Below, in pieces: positions 10,108 to 18,755 of a stretch of 64,000 nt of DNA (position 1 is the stretch's first letter; each line of letters opens with the position of its first letter). The notes under the pieces were generated by a model, which made no database searches, was not told the DNA's origin, and saw only the letters and a list, made by a program, of their open reading frames with translations. The position numbers and the translations under genes are program-made. The stretch spans positions 141,210-205,209 of the forward strand of contig JAIEMJ010000031.1 of NCBI GenBank assembly GCA_019752335.1, in the 5' to 3' direction. This DNA is from Bryobacteraceae bacterium (GTDB lineage: Bacteria > Acidobacteriota > Terriglobia > Bryobacterales > Bryobacteraceae).

Positions 10108-10763
10108 CGGGGGCCGACGCGTTGCCCTTCTTCGCGCAGTTGCTTCACTTCGTCTTCCAATGACTCGATGCGGCGCGTCAGTTGCGCGATCAACTGGCCC
10201 TCGGGGTCCGGCATCTTGCTGTGGTCGAGCTTCTCTTCGGGCTCCGTGCCGCGCTGACGCACGATGCGGCCGGGGATGCCGACCACGGTGGAGTGGTCCG
10301 GCACGCTTTGGATGACGACGCTGCCCGCGCCGATGCGGGAGAAGTCGCCGACGGTGATGTTGCCGAGCACCTTGGCGCCTCCGCCGATCACGACGTTGTT
10401 GCCGATGGTGGGGTGGCGTTTGCCCTTTTCTTTGCCGGTGCCGCCCAAGGTGACGTCCTGGTAGATGAGGCAATCGTCGCCGATGATGGCCGTCTCGCCG
10501 ATCACCACGCCCATGCCATGGTCAATAAACAGGCGCCGGCCAATGGTGGCGCCGGGGTGAATTTCGATGCCCGTCAGCCAGCGCGCGAATTGCGACAGGA
10601 AACGGGCGGGCACACGCAGCTTGGCCAGATAGAGCCGGTGCGTTATTTTGTGCGTCAAGACCGCATGCAGCCCGGGATAACACAGCAGTATCTCGAGGTA
10701 GCTGGTCGCCGCGGGATCCTCGCGGAAAATTGTATCTATCTGTTCGCGAATGGTGCTGAACAT
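10104..10763 (-). CDS. cysE: Serine O-acetyltransferase
   Basis: This enzyme acetylates L-serine with acetyl-CoA to O-acetylserine, the precursor of cysteine. The 219-residue protein has an N-terminal helical domain ([20 protein letters not shown]) and a left-handed beta-helix of hexapeptide repeats. The active-site segment is [12 protein letters not shown], followed by [13 protein letters not shown] and [16 protein letters not shown]. The C-terminal tail beyond [11 protein letters not shown] is charged and helical. The length fits the short bacterial form. It lies 25 bp after the helicase gene and overlaps the protease gene. It could be co-transcribed with the TerB operon upstream, although its function is unrelated. 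Confidence 0.92.
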   Translation of the reverse strand: MFSTIREQIDTIFREDPAATSYLEILLCYPGLHAVLTHKITHRLYLAKLRVPARFLSQFARWLTGIEIHPGATIGRRLFIDHGMGVVIGETAIIGDDCLIYQDVTLGGTGKEKGKRHPTIGNNVVIGGGAKVLGNITVGDFSRIGAGSVVIQSVPDHSTVVGIPGRIVRQRGTEPEEKLDHSKMPDPEGQLIAQLTRRIESLEDEVKQLREEGQRVGPR

Positions 10764-10788
10764 GACCCTGGCCTTTAGAATATCGCAC

Positions 10789-12966
10789 TTACCGGCCCCC
10801 CAAGGCCTCCGCCAGGGCGGTCCACGCCTCCTCCGGCGCGAGGTAAGCAGCCGCGTAGCCTTCCGCGAGCAGAGTGGCGGGCAGGTACTGGTCGTACTTC
10901 TCGACGGCCTTGTTCGCGACGGCCTGCGCTAGCACCGGCCCGGCTGGCGGGCCGATTTCGAGCCACTCGCGCGCCTCGGCGTAGAGGCGATCCGGCTCTA
11001 TGCCCTCGATCATCACGCCGACGCCGAAGCTAGCCGCGCTGTGACCGAGCGACTGGCATTGGACGGCGATCGTGTTGCTGACGCGGTCCCCGGCCCAGAG
11101 AAACAGCAGCGTGCCTTCGGGCACGGCGATGATGCGGGCGTTCGCCAAATCGTGCCGCTGGAAGAGCGCACGGCCTTCCTCCAGCAAGGACTTCGCCTCG
11201 GCGTCGAGGTAAGCCGGGCAGGCGTCACGCAGGTACCAAGCGAGCATCTCCTGATGCACTTTCGGGTGGACGTTACCCGGCGAGCCGCCCATGAAGCTTG
11301 GCGCCCGGCCGCCCTTGGCGGGCGCCACCTCAATGACGCGGGCCTCGGGGTCCACGCGCGTAACGCGCCAGCGCCGGCCGCCGAAGAGAATCAGCGCCTT
11401 TTCCGCCACCGGCTGATTGACGCTCAGTTTGCCCAGCATGCGCGCGCCGTGCAGCAGGCGGTACTCTTCTTGGCTGACGAACGTGGGATAGAAGCTGTAG
11501 TGATTCACCATCGGCTCGGCGCTGGGGCCATGGAGCAAGGTGCCGTCTTCGCTCTGCACCAGGAAGCCGCGCGCGGCCAGGTCGCGCAGCAACTCGGTGA
11601 AGCGCGGCACGTCGAGCGAGAAGGGGCCAGCCTTGCACAGCAGCGTATAGGCCTCCTTGGCGCTGATGCCGCCGCGTTGCGCGATGACGGAGAGCAGTTG
11701 GTGCATCAGGGTGGAGAGATGCATCGCGCCGCTCAAGGGCGGCTCGCACCAGCGCTGGAGCAGGAGTTCAATGCAGGCGATGGTCTGCGTCAGGTCCAGT
11801 CGCAGACGGTCCTGCAGGCTGGCCGACGGGGCGCCGGTTTCCGTGACAAAGGCGCGCAGAATGGCGGGTTCGCCGCGACGGCCGGAGCGGCCCAGACGTT
11901 GCCGCAAACTGGCGACACTGAACGGCGGCGACAACTGCGCGACGCTGCGCACGGTGCCGATGTCGATGCCCATTTCGAGGGTCGACGTGCAGACGGCCGT
12001 CGCGGGCCGCTCGGGGTCCTTCAGGATGGACTCCACGTCCTCGCGCAATTCCTTCGCCAGACTGCCATGGTGCGCGTGGAATTCGTTCGGCAGTTGATGC
12101 CGCTCGTAGATGCGCGCCACGCGATCCGTAAACTGCTCCACCATGGTGCGGCTATTGGCGAAGACCAGATTCTTCGTGCCGCGCATGGCGGCAAAGACGT
12201 TGGCCGCCACGCGGTCAATGCTGAGAAACTCTCCTTCTTCGCCGTCTCCGTCCCAGCCATCGCGATAGCCCTTGACGAGAATGCGCAACTCCAGGGGGCC
12301 TAACTTACTCTCGACGATCCGCACCCGCTGGGCCTGGCCGGGACGCAGATATTCCGCGGCGAGTTGTAAGTCGCCCAGCGTCGCGCTGAGTCCGATGCGC
12401 GGCACGCGCCGGCCGAGGCAATCTTCCAGGCGATGGAGCAGGGAACTCACCTGCATGCCGCGCTCCCGGCCAATAAAAGAATGTAACTCGTCGACCACGA
12501 TGTAGCGCAGATGGCGAAACATGTGCGCGAGATAAAATCCCTTACGCACAAAGAGACTCTCGAGCGACTCCGGTGTGATCAACAAGGCCCCGTGCGAATG
12601 TTTCTCGAAGTTCCGCTTGGGGCCCGTATGGACGTCGCCGTGCCAGGGATAAACGGGTAAGTCGAGCGAGCCGAATAAGTCGCCCAGGCGCAGGAATTGA
12701 TCGTTGATCAACGCCTTCAGCGGACTCAGATACAGCGCCAAGCCTGGCGTCTCGGCCGCGCATAGCGCGGAGGCGATCGGCAGAAAAGCCGCTTCCGTTT
12801 TTCCGGCCGCCGTGGCCGCGGCGATGATTACGTCCTGGTCACCCGCCAGAATCGGCGGAATGGCCTGTTCCTGGGCGTCGCGCAACTCGTTCCAGCCCTG
12901 CTCCCAGATCCAGCGTTGCACGCGTTCATCGAGCCGTGCGAAGGCGCTCGACGTGGCGGGGGTCAT
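10789..12966 (-). CDS. Lhr/BrxHI-like superfamily 2 DNA helicase
   Basis: The 725-residue protein is an SF2 helicase. It has a Q-motif-like [13 protein letters not shown], Walker A AATAAGKT (residues 50-57), a DELH box near 158 in place of DEAH, SATLGD near 198, and a helicase C domain with [13 protein letters not shown] and [12 protein letters not shown] (motif VI) near 350. The C-terminal 330 residues resemble the winged-helix and accessory region of Lhr-like and BREX-associated BrxHI helicases. ATG 12966 overlaps the ATPase stop by 4 bp, so it is the third gene of a coupled TerB-ATPase-helicase operon. It probably remodels or unwinds DNA with the ATPase; that role is inferred from context. 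Confidence 0.9.
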   Translation of the reverse strand: MTPATSSAFARLDERVQRWIWEQGWNELRDAQEQAIPPILAGDQDVIIAAATAAGKTEAAFLPIASALCAAETPGLALYLSPLKALINDQFLRLGDLFGSLDLPVYPWHGDVHTGPKRNFEKHSHGALLITPESLESLFVRKGFYLAHMFRHLRYIVVDELHSFIGRERGMQVSSLLHRLEDCLGRRVPRIGLSATLGDLQLAAEYLRPGQAQRVRIVESKLGPLELRILVKGYRDGWDGDGEEGEFLSIDRVAANVFAAMRGTKNLVFANSRTMVEQFTDRVARIYERHQLPNEFHAHHGSLAKELREDVESILKDPERPATAVCTSTLEMGIDIGTVRSVAQLSPPFSVASLRQRLGRSGRRGEPAILRAFVTETGAPSASLQDRLRLDLTQTIACIELLLQRWCEPPLSGAMHLSTLMHQLLSVIAQRGGISAKEAYTLLCKAGPFSLDVPRFTELLRDLAARGFLVQSEDGTLLHGPSAEPMVNHYSFYPTFVSQEEYRLLHGARMLGKLSVNQPVAEKALILFGGRRWRVTRVDPEARVIEVAPAKGGRAPSFMGGSPGNVHPKVHQEMLAWYLRDACPAYLDAEAKSLLEEGRALFQRHDLANARIIAVPEGTLLFLWAGDRVSNTIAVQCQSLGHSAASFGVGVMIEGIEPDRLYAEAREWLEIGPPAGPVLAQAVANKAVEKYDQYLPATLLAEGYAAAYLAPEEAWTALAEALGGR

Positions 12967-14249
12967 ACGGTGAAGCTCGCCAACTCGTCTTCCGCCGTCA
13001 GTTGCGACGGGTCAGCGTCGGCGGTGAGCGACACGCCGCCAAGTACTTGCCGCCAATCGGCGCCGCGATTCTGGTCGAGCACGGCGAGTAAGTTAACGAA
13101 GGCGGTAATCGTCGTGCGCGGTGTGCGGAAGTAAGAGTCGCCGATGCGCTCTTCGCAATGGCGCATGAATTGATGTAAGCCCTCTTCCGGCAGTAAGTAC
13201 TGCGTCGCGTCGCCACCGGCGTAGACATTCCTTACCTTGCTAATGAGTAAGTAGAAATCCTCGGGTGTCAGGCTCGACAAACGCAACACCGGGCCGGTGT
13301 GATCCACCATGCCGTCCTTGGCGAAGGTATTTTCCGCCAGGCGCGATTGGAGGGCGGGATAACTGAAGAGTCCACGGCGGGTGTCCATCAGGAATTCCGG
13401 GGTGCCGCCAAAGAGGATGCCCAGGCCGGGCGCGCTGCCTTGTAGGCAGTCGTTCACGATGCGGAGAATCTGCTCGTAGTTGGCGTTGCGTGAGGCCACG
13501 TGGGAGAGCTTATACAGGTTCACCATTTCGTCGAGCATGACGAGCAAGCCGCCGAAGCCGGCCAGGCGCGTGAAGCGAGCCATTAGCTTTAGTTGGTCGT
13601 AGAAGTTCTGGTCGTCGATGATGGTGCGCACGCCGAGCGCCTGGCGCGCGTCGGTCTTGGCGGTGAACTCGGCGCGCAGCCAGCGGACGGCATCGGACTT
13701 AAGGGTTTCGCTCCCGGTGTCGTGTCCGCGCCAGTAGGCGGCGATCACTTGGGCAAAGTCGTAGCCGCCGGTCATCTCGGACAACTGCTCCAGGCGCTCG
13801 TGGATCAAGGGCTCGGGCGCCGTGCCGCGCTCACGGGCGTCCTTCAATACTTCGGAGACGAAGCGCTCGACTAAGCTACTCATCGCGCCGCCCTCGGGCT
13901 TCGCGCGCGTGGAGAGGTTGCGCATCAGCTCGGCATACAGGGAGCGGGCCTGGCCGCCGGAGGCTTGCAGGCGGCGGTCCGGCGAGAGGTCGGCGTGGAC
14001 CGCAACCAGTTTCTTTTCGAGGCCGATGCTGCGCACCAGATGCAGGAAGAAGGTCTTGCCGCTGCCGTAGGAGCCGATGACGAAACGAACCGCGGAGCCG
14101 CCATCGGCGCAGCGCTCGATGTCGGCCAGCAGCGCTTCAATCTCGCGCAGGCGGCCCACCTGGATGTGTTGCTGCCCGGTGCGCGGCACGACGCCGGCGC
14201 GTAAGGACTGAATCACGGCATCGCGGTCCTTGGGGCGGATGGGGATCAC
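12963..14249 (-). CDS. BrxD-like P-loop ATPase (DUF2791)
   Basis: The 428-residue protein is an AAA/STAND-type ATPase of the DUF2791 family, known as BrxD in BREX phage-defence loci. The N terminus (MIPIRPKDRDAVIQSLRAG) is family-typical, Walker A is GSYGSGKT (59-66), and Walker B is LLVMLDEM near 242. LGILFGGTPEFL near 300 and a C-terminal winged-helix-like region (PRTTITAFVNLLAVL) complete the pattern. Both ends overlap neighbours by 4 bp (TerB gene upstream, helicase downstream). BREX methylase, PglZ and BrxC genes are absent, so this is a separate use of the BrxD/helicase pair. Confidence 0.88.
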   Translation of the reverse strand: MIPIRPKDRDAVIQSLRAGVVPRTGQQHIQVGRLREIEALLADIERCADGGSAVRFVIGSYGSGKTFFLHLVRSIGLEKKLVAVHADLSPDRRLQASGGQARSLYAELMRNLSTRAKPEGGAMSSLVERFVSEVLKDARERGTAPEPLIHERLEQLSEMTGGYDFAQVIAAYWRGHDTGSETLKSDAVRWLRAEFTAKTDARQALGVRTIIDDQNFYDQLKLMARFTRLAGFGGLLVMLDEMVNLYKLSHVASRNANYEQILRIVNDCLQGSAPGLGILFGGTPEFLMDTRRGLFSYPALQSRLAENTFAKDGMVDHTGPVLRLSSLTPEDFYLLISKVRNVYAGGDATQYLLPEEGLHQFMRHCEERIGDSYFRTPRTTITAFVNLLAVLDQNRGADWRQVLGGVSLTADADPSQLTAEDELASFTV

Positions 14250-16330
14250 AGTTGCAAAGCCTCCCTGGTGGCCGGGTTGAGGGTGACGGGGTCATCGCCT
14301 TCGAGCAAGAGGTCACCCGCGCGGTCCAAAGCCATTTCGTTGATCGTGTCGAGCGCGCCATCGGGCAGCAGTCCGGCTTCGGACGCGAGCGCGTTGAAAT
14401 CCGCGCGCGGCCAACCTGCCGCAGCGAGTAACCGATGTACTAAGCCGGAGTGCGCGGCGTCCAAGCCCGAGACACTGCCTGCGGCCGGTGGCGTGACGGC
14501 GACGGCCTCCTCGACAAAGATGCCGCGCAGCAGCTCACTGACGCGCTCGGTCTCCACTTGCATGGCTTGCACCTTGGCGAGGTCTACCCTCGGACCCGGC
14601 CTCGGCGCCGCAGGAATGCGATAGGCCGGGGCGGGTTCACTGCTCAAGGCCATCCGGACGGGCTCGGTTGCGGCAGCGTGGATGTCGCCGTAGGCGCGTT
14701 TCGGATCGATGCCTAAACGCTCGTAGAGCTTGCCGATCAGCGAGACTTCGGCCGGCGACACGTCGCCATCGGCGCTGGCCAAATTGGCCAGAAAGAGGCC
14801 GAGTTCGGCCCGGCTGGCGACGGGCAGTTGCTCCAAGCGGCGCTTCACGCCGGTCATGGCCGGCGGTACGCGCAGCAGCCAGCGCAGATAGGCTTCCAGG
14901 CGCCGGCTCTCCGCGAGCGAAAGGCTGCGTGCTCGCGTCGCGTGGCGGATCAGGTAGCTCTTCTCGCCCACGTTCACCGTGCCGTCGGCGTGCGCCAGCA
15001 TCGCGCCCAGGTGGGCGAAAAGCGTGGCACTCGCATAGTCCGGCGACGGGACGGAGGGGCCCTCGCTTTGCCGAAAGACGATCAGCGGATGCTCCTCACT
15101 GACGGACTGCGCGCCGAAGCGGGCGTCCGGCTCGAAGCCATAGCCCAGCCGGTCAAACACCTGCGCCACCATGATCGCTTCGCGCTTCGCCGGTGCTTCC
15201 GGCAACTGCGCCCACGCCGCGCGCAACTCCGCGTAGGCGACCTCCGCAAACTCGACCGAGGCCAAACGCTGGTCGAGAAACCGAGTGAGCGCCTGCGGTC
15301 CGCGGGCGCGCGCCAAAGGCGGCGGCAACAGGCTCAGCGCCGCCGGACTGTCCTCTTCGCCCGGGTGCCGGCCCACGAAGCGCAGGTAGCCATCGAGATC
15401 TTCGCGTACCTCGCTGGCGAGCTCGGTGAGTTTCTCGATGGGCTTTCTCAGCATCATGACGTCGGGCAACGGCCATTCCACCGTGGTCGCGGGCAAAGTT
15501 GGATGGGTGGGCTCATACAGGATCTTCAGCCGCTTCTTGTTCGGCGGCAATCGCATACCCGCGCCGAACTCCTGTTGGTACTTTAGCGCGAACCACTCGC
15601 GAAACTCCCGCTCGATGCGCGCCACGGCGGGACGTTCCAGCAGATCCCACTCGAGGCTCAGCCACGCCAGCGCCCAATCAGCGGGAAGCGGATCCTGCCG
15701 ATGGACGAACTGGCCCAAACCACGGCGAAGCAGGATGACGCTGGGGCCAAGTACCTTGGTGGGCAGCAACACCGGCCCATGGATGGCGAGGAGCTCCGCG
15801 GTGCAGCCTTCCAGAGCACTGTTGCCGTAAATCGCCTCCAGCCGTTGCACTTCGGCGACGATCAGCGCCAATTCCGGCTCGCTAATTTGGTCAAAAAAGG
15901 CGCGCCGCTCTAGGCCCCAGAAATAGAGCATGACGAGATCGGGGTCGACGTGAGGGTCCTGCCTGCCGCCGGCCAGCCAGTGCAGGTAGGCGCGGCGCTC
16001 GCTCGGCTGCAGGCTCGCGTAGCCATCGGGTATCCAGTCCGGCCGTTCGCGATCCAGGCCGTCAATCGGCAAGGTGGGATCGATCCACGTCGGGTCACTC
16101 GCGCCGCTGCTCAAGTAGAACATACCGCCCGGAATCGTCACGCCACGGACGGTGACGCTCTCCCCCAGCGGCACCCAGCCACTGATGGGAGGAGCAATTG
16201 CGACAGAGGTGGCAGGCAAAGAAGGTAACTCCCGGCGCGAAGGCGAGTGGGCAAGCGGCGTTGCGCGGCGTGGTGTTGGAGGAGCGCCCAGAAGCACGCG
16301 GATCAGCTTCCAGATGAGGGAAGCAAGCAT
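14246..16330 (-). CDS. TerB-N / TerB / TerB-C domain protein
   Basis: The 694-residue protein starts with a hydrophobic or amphipathic segment (MLASLIWKLIRVLLG) and a Pro-rich linker, then a TerB-N-like domain (about 50-260: WVPLGESVTVRGVTIPGGM, RRAYLHWLAGGR, LYFWGLERR). A TerB module with two acidic motifs ADGTVNVGE (near 445) and ADGDVSPAE (near 520) follows, and a TerB-C-like end (about 610-694: RADFNALASEAGLLPDGAL). TerB domains bind metal through such acidic motifs and appear in stress and phage-response systems. ATG 16330 sits behind ggagggga. It is the first gene of the trio and may anchor the complex at the membrane, which is inference. Confidence 0.85.
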   Translation of the reverse strand: MLASLIWKLIRVLLGAPPTPRRATPLAHSPSRRELPSLPATSVAIAPPISGWVPLGESVTVRGVTIPGGMFYLSSGASDPTWIDPTLPIDGLDRERPDWIPDGYASLQPSERRAYLHWLAGGRQDPHVDPDLVMLYFWGLERRAFFDQISEPELALIVAEVQRLEAIYGNSALEGCTAELLAIHGPVLLPTKVLGPSVILLRRGLGQFVHRQDPLPADWALAWLSLEWDLLERPAVARIEREFREWFALKYQQEFGAGMRLPPNKKRLKILYEPTHPTLPATTVEWPLPDVMMLRKPIEKLTELASEVREDLDGYLRFVGRHPGEEDSPAALSLLPPPLARARGPQALTRFLDQRLASVEFAEVAYAELRAAWAQLPEAPAKREAIMVAQVFDRLGYGFEPDARFGAQSVSEEHPLIVFRQSEGPSVPSPDYASATLFAHLGAMLAHADGTVNVGEKSYLIRHATRARSLSLAESRRLEAYLRWLLRVPPAMTGVKRRLEQLPVASRAELGLFLANLASADGDVSPAEVSLIGKLYERLGIDPKRAYGDIHAAATEPVRMALSSEPAPAYRIPAAPRPGPRVDLAKVQAMQVETERVSELLRGIFVEEAVAVTPPAAGSVSGLDAAHSGLVHRLLAAAGWPRADFNALASEAGLLPDGALDTINEMALDRAGDLLLEGDDPVTLNPATREALQL

Positions 16331-16351
16331 TCCCCTCCAAAATAGCGCAAA

Positions 16352-16753
16352 TTAGTCTTCGAGTTTTTCGGGAATTCGCTCGATATTCTGTTCGCCGGCG
16401 GCTTTCTTGGCGTGATACTGCTTCATCCAGGCTTCCCAGCTCTTGCCGGCCGCGGTATCGCGTCCGGTGAAGGCGAGCGTTTTCACGTCGGCGTAGGCGA
16501 TGGCGACCTTCTGGCTGCTGCCGCGCGGAAAGAGGCGAATGTAGGATTCGGCGAGCGTGCCGGCGGCCAGACGGTCAAAGATATAGCCGTCGATCACGGT
16601 GCCGTCGCGGCGCGTAATGGTGACGTCGCCACGATAGTCGAAGGCCTTCTCCAGGCCCTCGCGCAGTTCGGCTTCGGACGCGGCTTCCCACACGCGTCCC
16701 TGCAGATTTTCGTGGACCGTTCCCGCCGCTACTTCGAGTTCGTCGGGATTCAT
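16352..16753 (-). CDS. Hypothetical protein coupled to hpnH
   Basis: The 133-residue soluble protein overlaps the hpnH stop by 4 bp, so the two are translationally coupled. Its core (FDYRGDVTITRRDGTVIDGYIFDRL, then VAIAYADVKTLAFTGRDTAAG) reads as a small beta-barrel, somewhat Sm-like, followed by a charged helix. The C-terminal WEAWMKQYHAKKAAGEQNIE is probably alpha-helical. I do not recognise a named family. Its position suggests a role linked to hopanoid side-chain synthesis, but that is context only. The TerB operon starts 22 bp after its stop. Confidence 0.75.
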   Translation of the reverse strand: MNPDELEVAAGTVHENLQGRVWEAASEAELREGLEKAFDYRGDVTITRRDGTVIDGYIFDRLAAGTLAESYIRLFPRGSSQKVAIAYADVKTLAFTGRDTAAGKSWEAWMKQYHAKKAAGEQNIERIPEKLED

Positions 16754-17844
16754 TGGTTCGCGATTTGTACCAAATCCGAATGAACCGCCTTCGGCGGCTC
16801 TTTCAGCATTTCGAGCGCTTCCTGGTCACGGTAGCGGGAGAAGAGCGTAGCGCGCGCGGTGGCGAAGAAGCCCTTCCAGGAGCTAAACGTATAGTCCACC
16901 GCCGATGCTTCGTAGCCGCTATGCACCATGCAATTGGCGCACTTGGGATTGCCGCTTTCGGTGCCGTAGTTGTCCCAGCCCGTGGTCTCCATCAATTCCT
17001 GAAAGGTCTCGGCGTAGCCATCTTGCAACAGGTAACAGGGCTTCTGCCAGCCGAAGAGGTTGTAGGTCGGCATGCCCCAGGGCGTGCATTTGAAATTCTG
17101 CTTGCCCATCAGGAATTCAAGAAACAAGGGCGACATGTTGAATTCCCAATTCGGACGGCGATTCGAAAGCATGGCCCGGAAGAGGCGGCGCGTGCGCGCG
17201 CGGCCGAGGAAGTGTTGCTGGTCCGGCGCTTTGTCGTAAGAGTAACCGGGCGAGAGCATCATGCCTTCGACGCCCAGGGCGGTCATCTCATCGAAGAAGT
17301 CGCGGACGCTGTTGGGATCGGTACCGTCGAAGAGCGTGGTGTTTGTCGTGACGCGGAAACCGGCGGCGATGGCGGCTTTGATGCCGGCCAGCGCAATCTC
17401 GTAGCCGCCTTCCTTGCAGACGGACAAGTCGTGATGCTCGCGTTGGCCGTCCATGTGGACGGAGAAGCTTAGGTACTTGCTGGGCTTAAAGAGGTGCAGC
17501 TTTTCTTGCAGCAAGAGGGCATTCGTGCAGAGGTAGATGTACTTCTTGCGAGCCACTAGTCCGGCGACGATTTCGCCGATTTGCGGATGCATGAGGGGCT
17601 CGCCACCCGGAATCGAAACCATGGGCGCGCCGCACTCGTCGACGGCCTTGAAGCAGTCTTCGGGCGAAAGATTCATCTTCAACACGTGGGCCGGATACTG
17701 AATCTTGCCACAACCGGCGCAAGCCAAATTGCAGCGAAACAGCGGCTCCAGCATCAGCACTAAGGGATAGCGCTGGCGTCCCTTGAGCTTCTGTTGAATG
17801 ACATAACTGGCCACGGTCCACATTTGGGAGACGGGCACGGGCAT
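16750..17844 (-). CDS. hpnH: Adenosyl-hopene transferase HpnH (radical SAM)
   Basis: HpnH adds a 5'-deoxyadenosyl group to diploptene, the first step in making extended bacteriohopanepolyols. The 364-residue protein carries the radical-SAM motif C38-x3-C42-x2-C45 in RCNLACAGCGK, the GGEPLMHP loop (SAM contact), and family-specific C-terminal cysteines (KCTPWGMPTYN, KPCYLLQDGY, NPKCANCMVHSGYE). The start at ATG 17844 is preceded by ggaggtg. No other hopanoid gene such as shc is visible in the window. The overlapping 133-aa gene downstream may be a partner. The protein probably acts in the cytoplasm close to the membrane. Confidence 0.93.
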   Translation of the reverse strand: MPVPVSQMWTVASYVIQQKLKGRQRYPLVLMLEPLFRCNLACAGCGKIQYPAHVLKMNLSPEDCFKAVDECGAPMVSIPGGEPLMHPQIGEIVAGLVARKKYIYLCTNALLLQEKLHLFKPSKYLSFSVHMDGQREHHDLSVCKEGGYEIALAGIKAAIAAGFRVTTNTTLFDGTDPNSVRDFFDEMTALGVEGMMLSPGYSYDKAPDQQHFLGRARTRRLFRAMLSNRRPNWEFNMSPLFLEFLMGKQNFKCTPWGMPTYNLFGWQKPCYLLQDGYAETFQELMETTGWDNYGTESGNPKCANCMVHSGYEASAVDYTFSSWKGFFATARATLFSRYRDQEALEMLKEPPKAVHSDLVQIANQ

Positions 17845-17906
17845 GAGCGAACACCTCCAACGGTAAAGACTCTATTGTCTCATGGCCACCGCCAAAGAGC
17901 CTAACT

Positions 17907-18434
17907 CTACGACTGTTGGAAGCCGAGCCGCAAGCGCTCCAGGGCGGCGCGGATCCGCGTCTTGACGGTCCCCAAGGGTAGGCCCTGCCGAGTGGCGATC
18001 TCGCTGTGGCTCAGGCCTTCGTAGAAGGAGAGTTCAAGCAGTTCGCGCTGCCCGGGAGCCAAGCCGCGGATCTGGCTGGCAATCCAGTCTTCGCGCCAGT
18101 GGCGGAGGCAGGCCTGGTCCGGGCGCTCGCCGGAGTCGACCCACTCGCGATCCTGCCCGACGGATTCGGGGCGAAAACGGTGCCGGCGAAGACGGTCGAT
18201 AGCCCGGGTGCGGGCGATCATAAAGAGCCAGGCGCTTACGCCACCGCGCTCCTCACGAAAGGTGGGGGCCATGCGCCAAGCCTGCAGGTAGACGTCCTGC
18301 AGGACTTCTTCGGCGTCGTGCTGGTCGGGCAGGATGCGGCGGATGCGGCCCAGGAGGCTAAGACGGGTTTGGCGGCAGAGTTCCTCCAGGGCGCCTTGGT
18401 CCTGGCCGGCGATGCGTTCGAGGAGAGAGATCAT
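17907..18434 (-). CDS. ECF-type RNA polymerase sigma factor
   Basis: The protein of about 175 residues has sigma region 2 (DQHDAEEVLQDVYLQAWRMAPTF and WLFMIARTRAIDRLRRHR) and region 4 (LSFYEGLSHSEIATRQGLPLGTVKTRIRAALERLR), without regions 1 or 3, so it is an ECF sigma resembling the SigK subgroup. ATG 18434 is preferred because aaggagg lies 8 bp upstream and the codon overlaps the stop of the small upstream gene by 4 bp. A longer frame reaching 18512 is therefore unlikely. No membrane anti-sigma gene follows; the coupled 71-aa gene is the only obvious partner. Confidence 0.9.
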   Translation of the reverse strand: MISLLERIAGQDQGALEELCRQTRLSLLGRIRRILPDQHDAEEVLQDVYLQAWRMAPTFREERGGVSAWLFMIARTRAIDRLRRHRFRPESVGQDREWVDSGERPDQACLRHWREDWIASQIRGLAPGQRELLELSFYEGLSHSEIATRQGLPLGTVKTRIRAALERLRLGFQQS

Positions 18435-18646
18435 TCCGAGGCCTCCTTCTCTTGGGGCGCTTGGCCCTCGGAAGCCTGGGCGGCGAAGCGGACGTTTTCG
18501 GCTTGCATCCACCGGACGATCTCGTCCAGGTCATGCGCGCGAAACTCCGCGCCGGTTTGGACGTGCTGGATGGAGTAGATTTTTGCAGCGCCGCCGGCGT
18601 CAAGATCGAGCCAACAGCGAATGAGGAAGGAACTTTGGGTCGTCAT
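18431..18646 (-). CDS. Small protein coupled to the ECF sigma factor
   Basis: The 71-residue protein (from ATG 18646) overlaps the sigma-factor start by 4 bp (ATGA). It reads MTTQSSFLIRCWLDLD, then KIYSIQHVQTGAEFRAHDL and a helix IVRWMQAENVRF, a compact beta-beta-alpha-like layout with an acidic tail. It has no membrane segment or zinc-binding anti-sigma (ZAS) motif. The family is not known to me. Its tight coupling suggests a regulator of the sigma factor, for example a soluble anti-sigma, but that is inference. Confidence 0.72.
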   Translation of the reverse strand: MTTQSSFLIRCWLDLDAGGAAKIYSIQHVQTGAEFRAHDLDEIVRWMQAENVRFAAQASEGQAPQEKEASE

Positions 18647-18755
18647 GTCCGCCAGTGTCGCGGACGCCTCTTCCGGGCGGCTTCGCCGGGGTGGACAGCC
18701 TACTTCCAAGCCACTTCCAGACGGCTAAGCTACTCAAAACAAGCCAAATCTAGTT

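Noticed and set aside
11041..12303. 420-aa plus-strand frame opposite the helicase
   Set aside because: Antisense to helicase motifs and has no recognisable domain.
10789..16330. Complete BREX phage-defence system
   Set aside because: Only BrxD-like ATPase and helicase are present; no PglX methylase, PglZ phosphatase, BrxA/B or BrxC gene is visible on either side.
14246..16330. Classical tellurite-resistance operon
   Set aside because: Only the TerB-type domains occur; no TerC, TerD, TerE or TerZ genes are in the neighbourhood.
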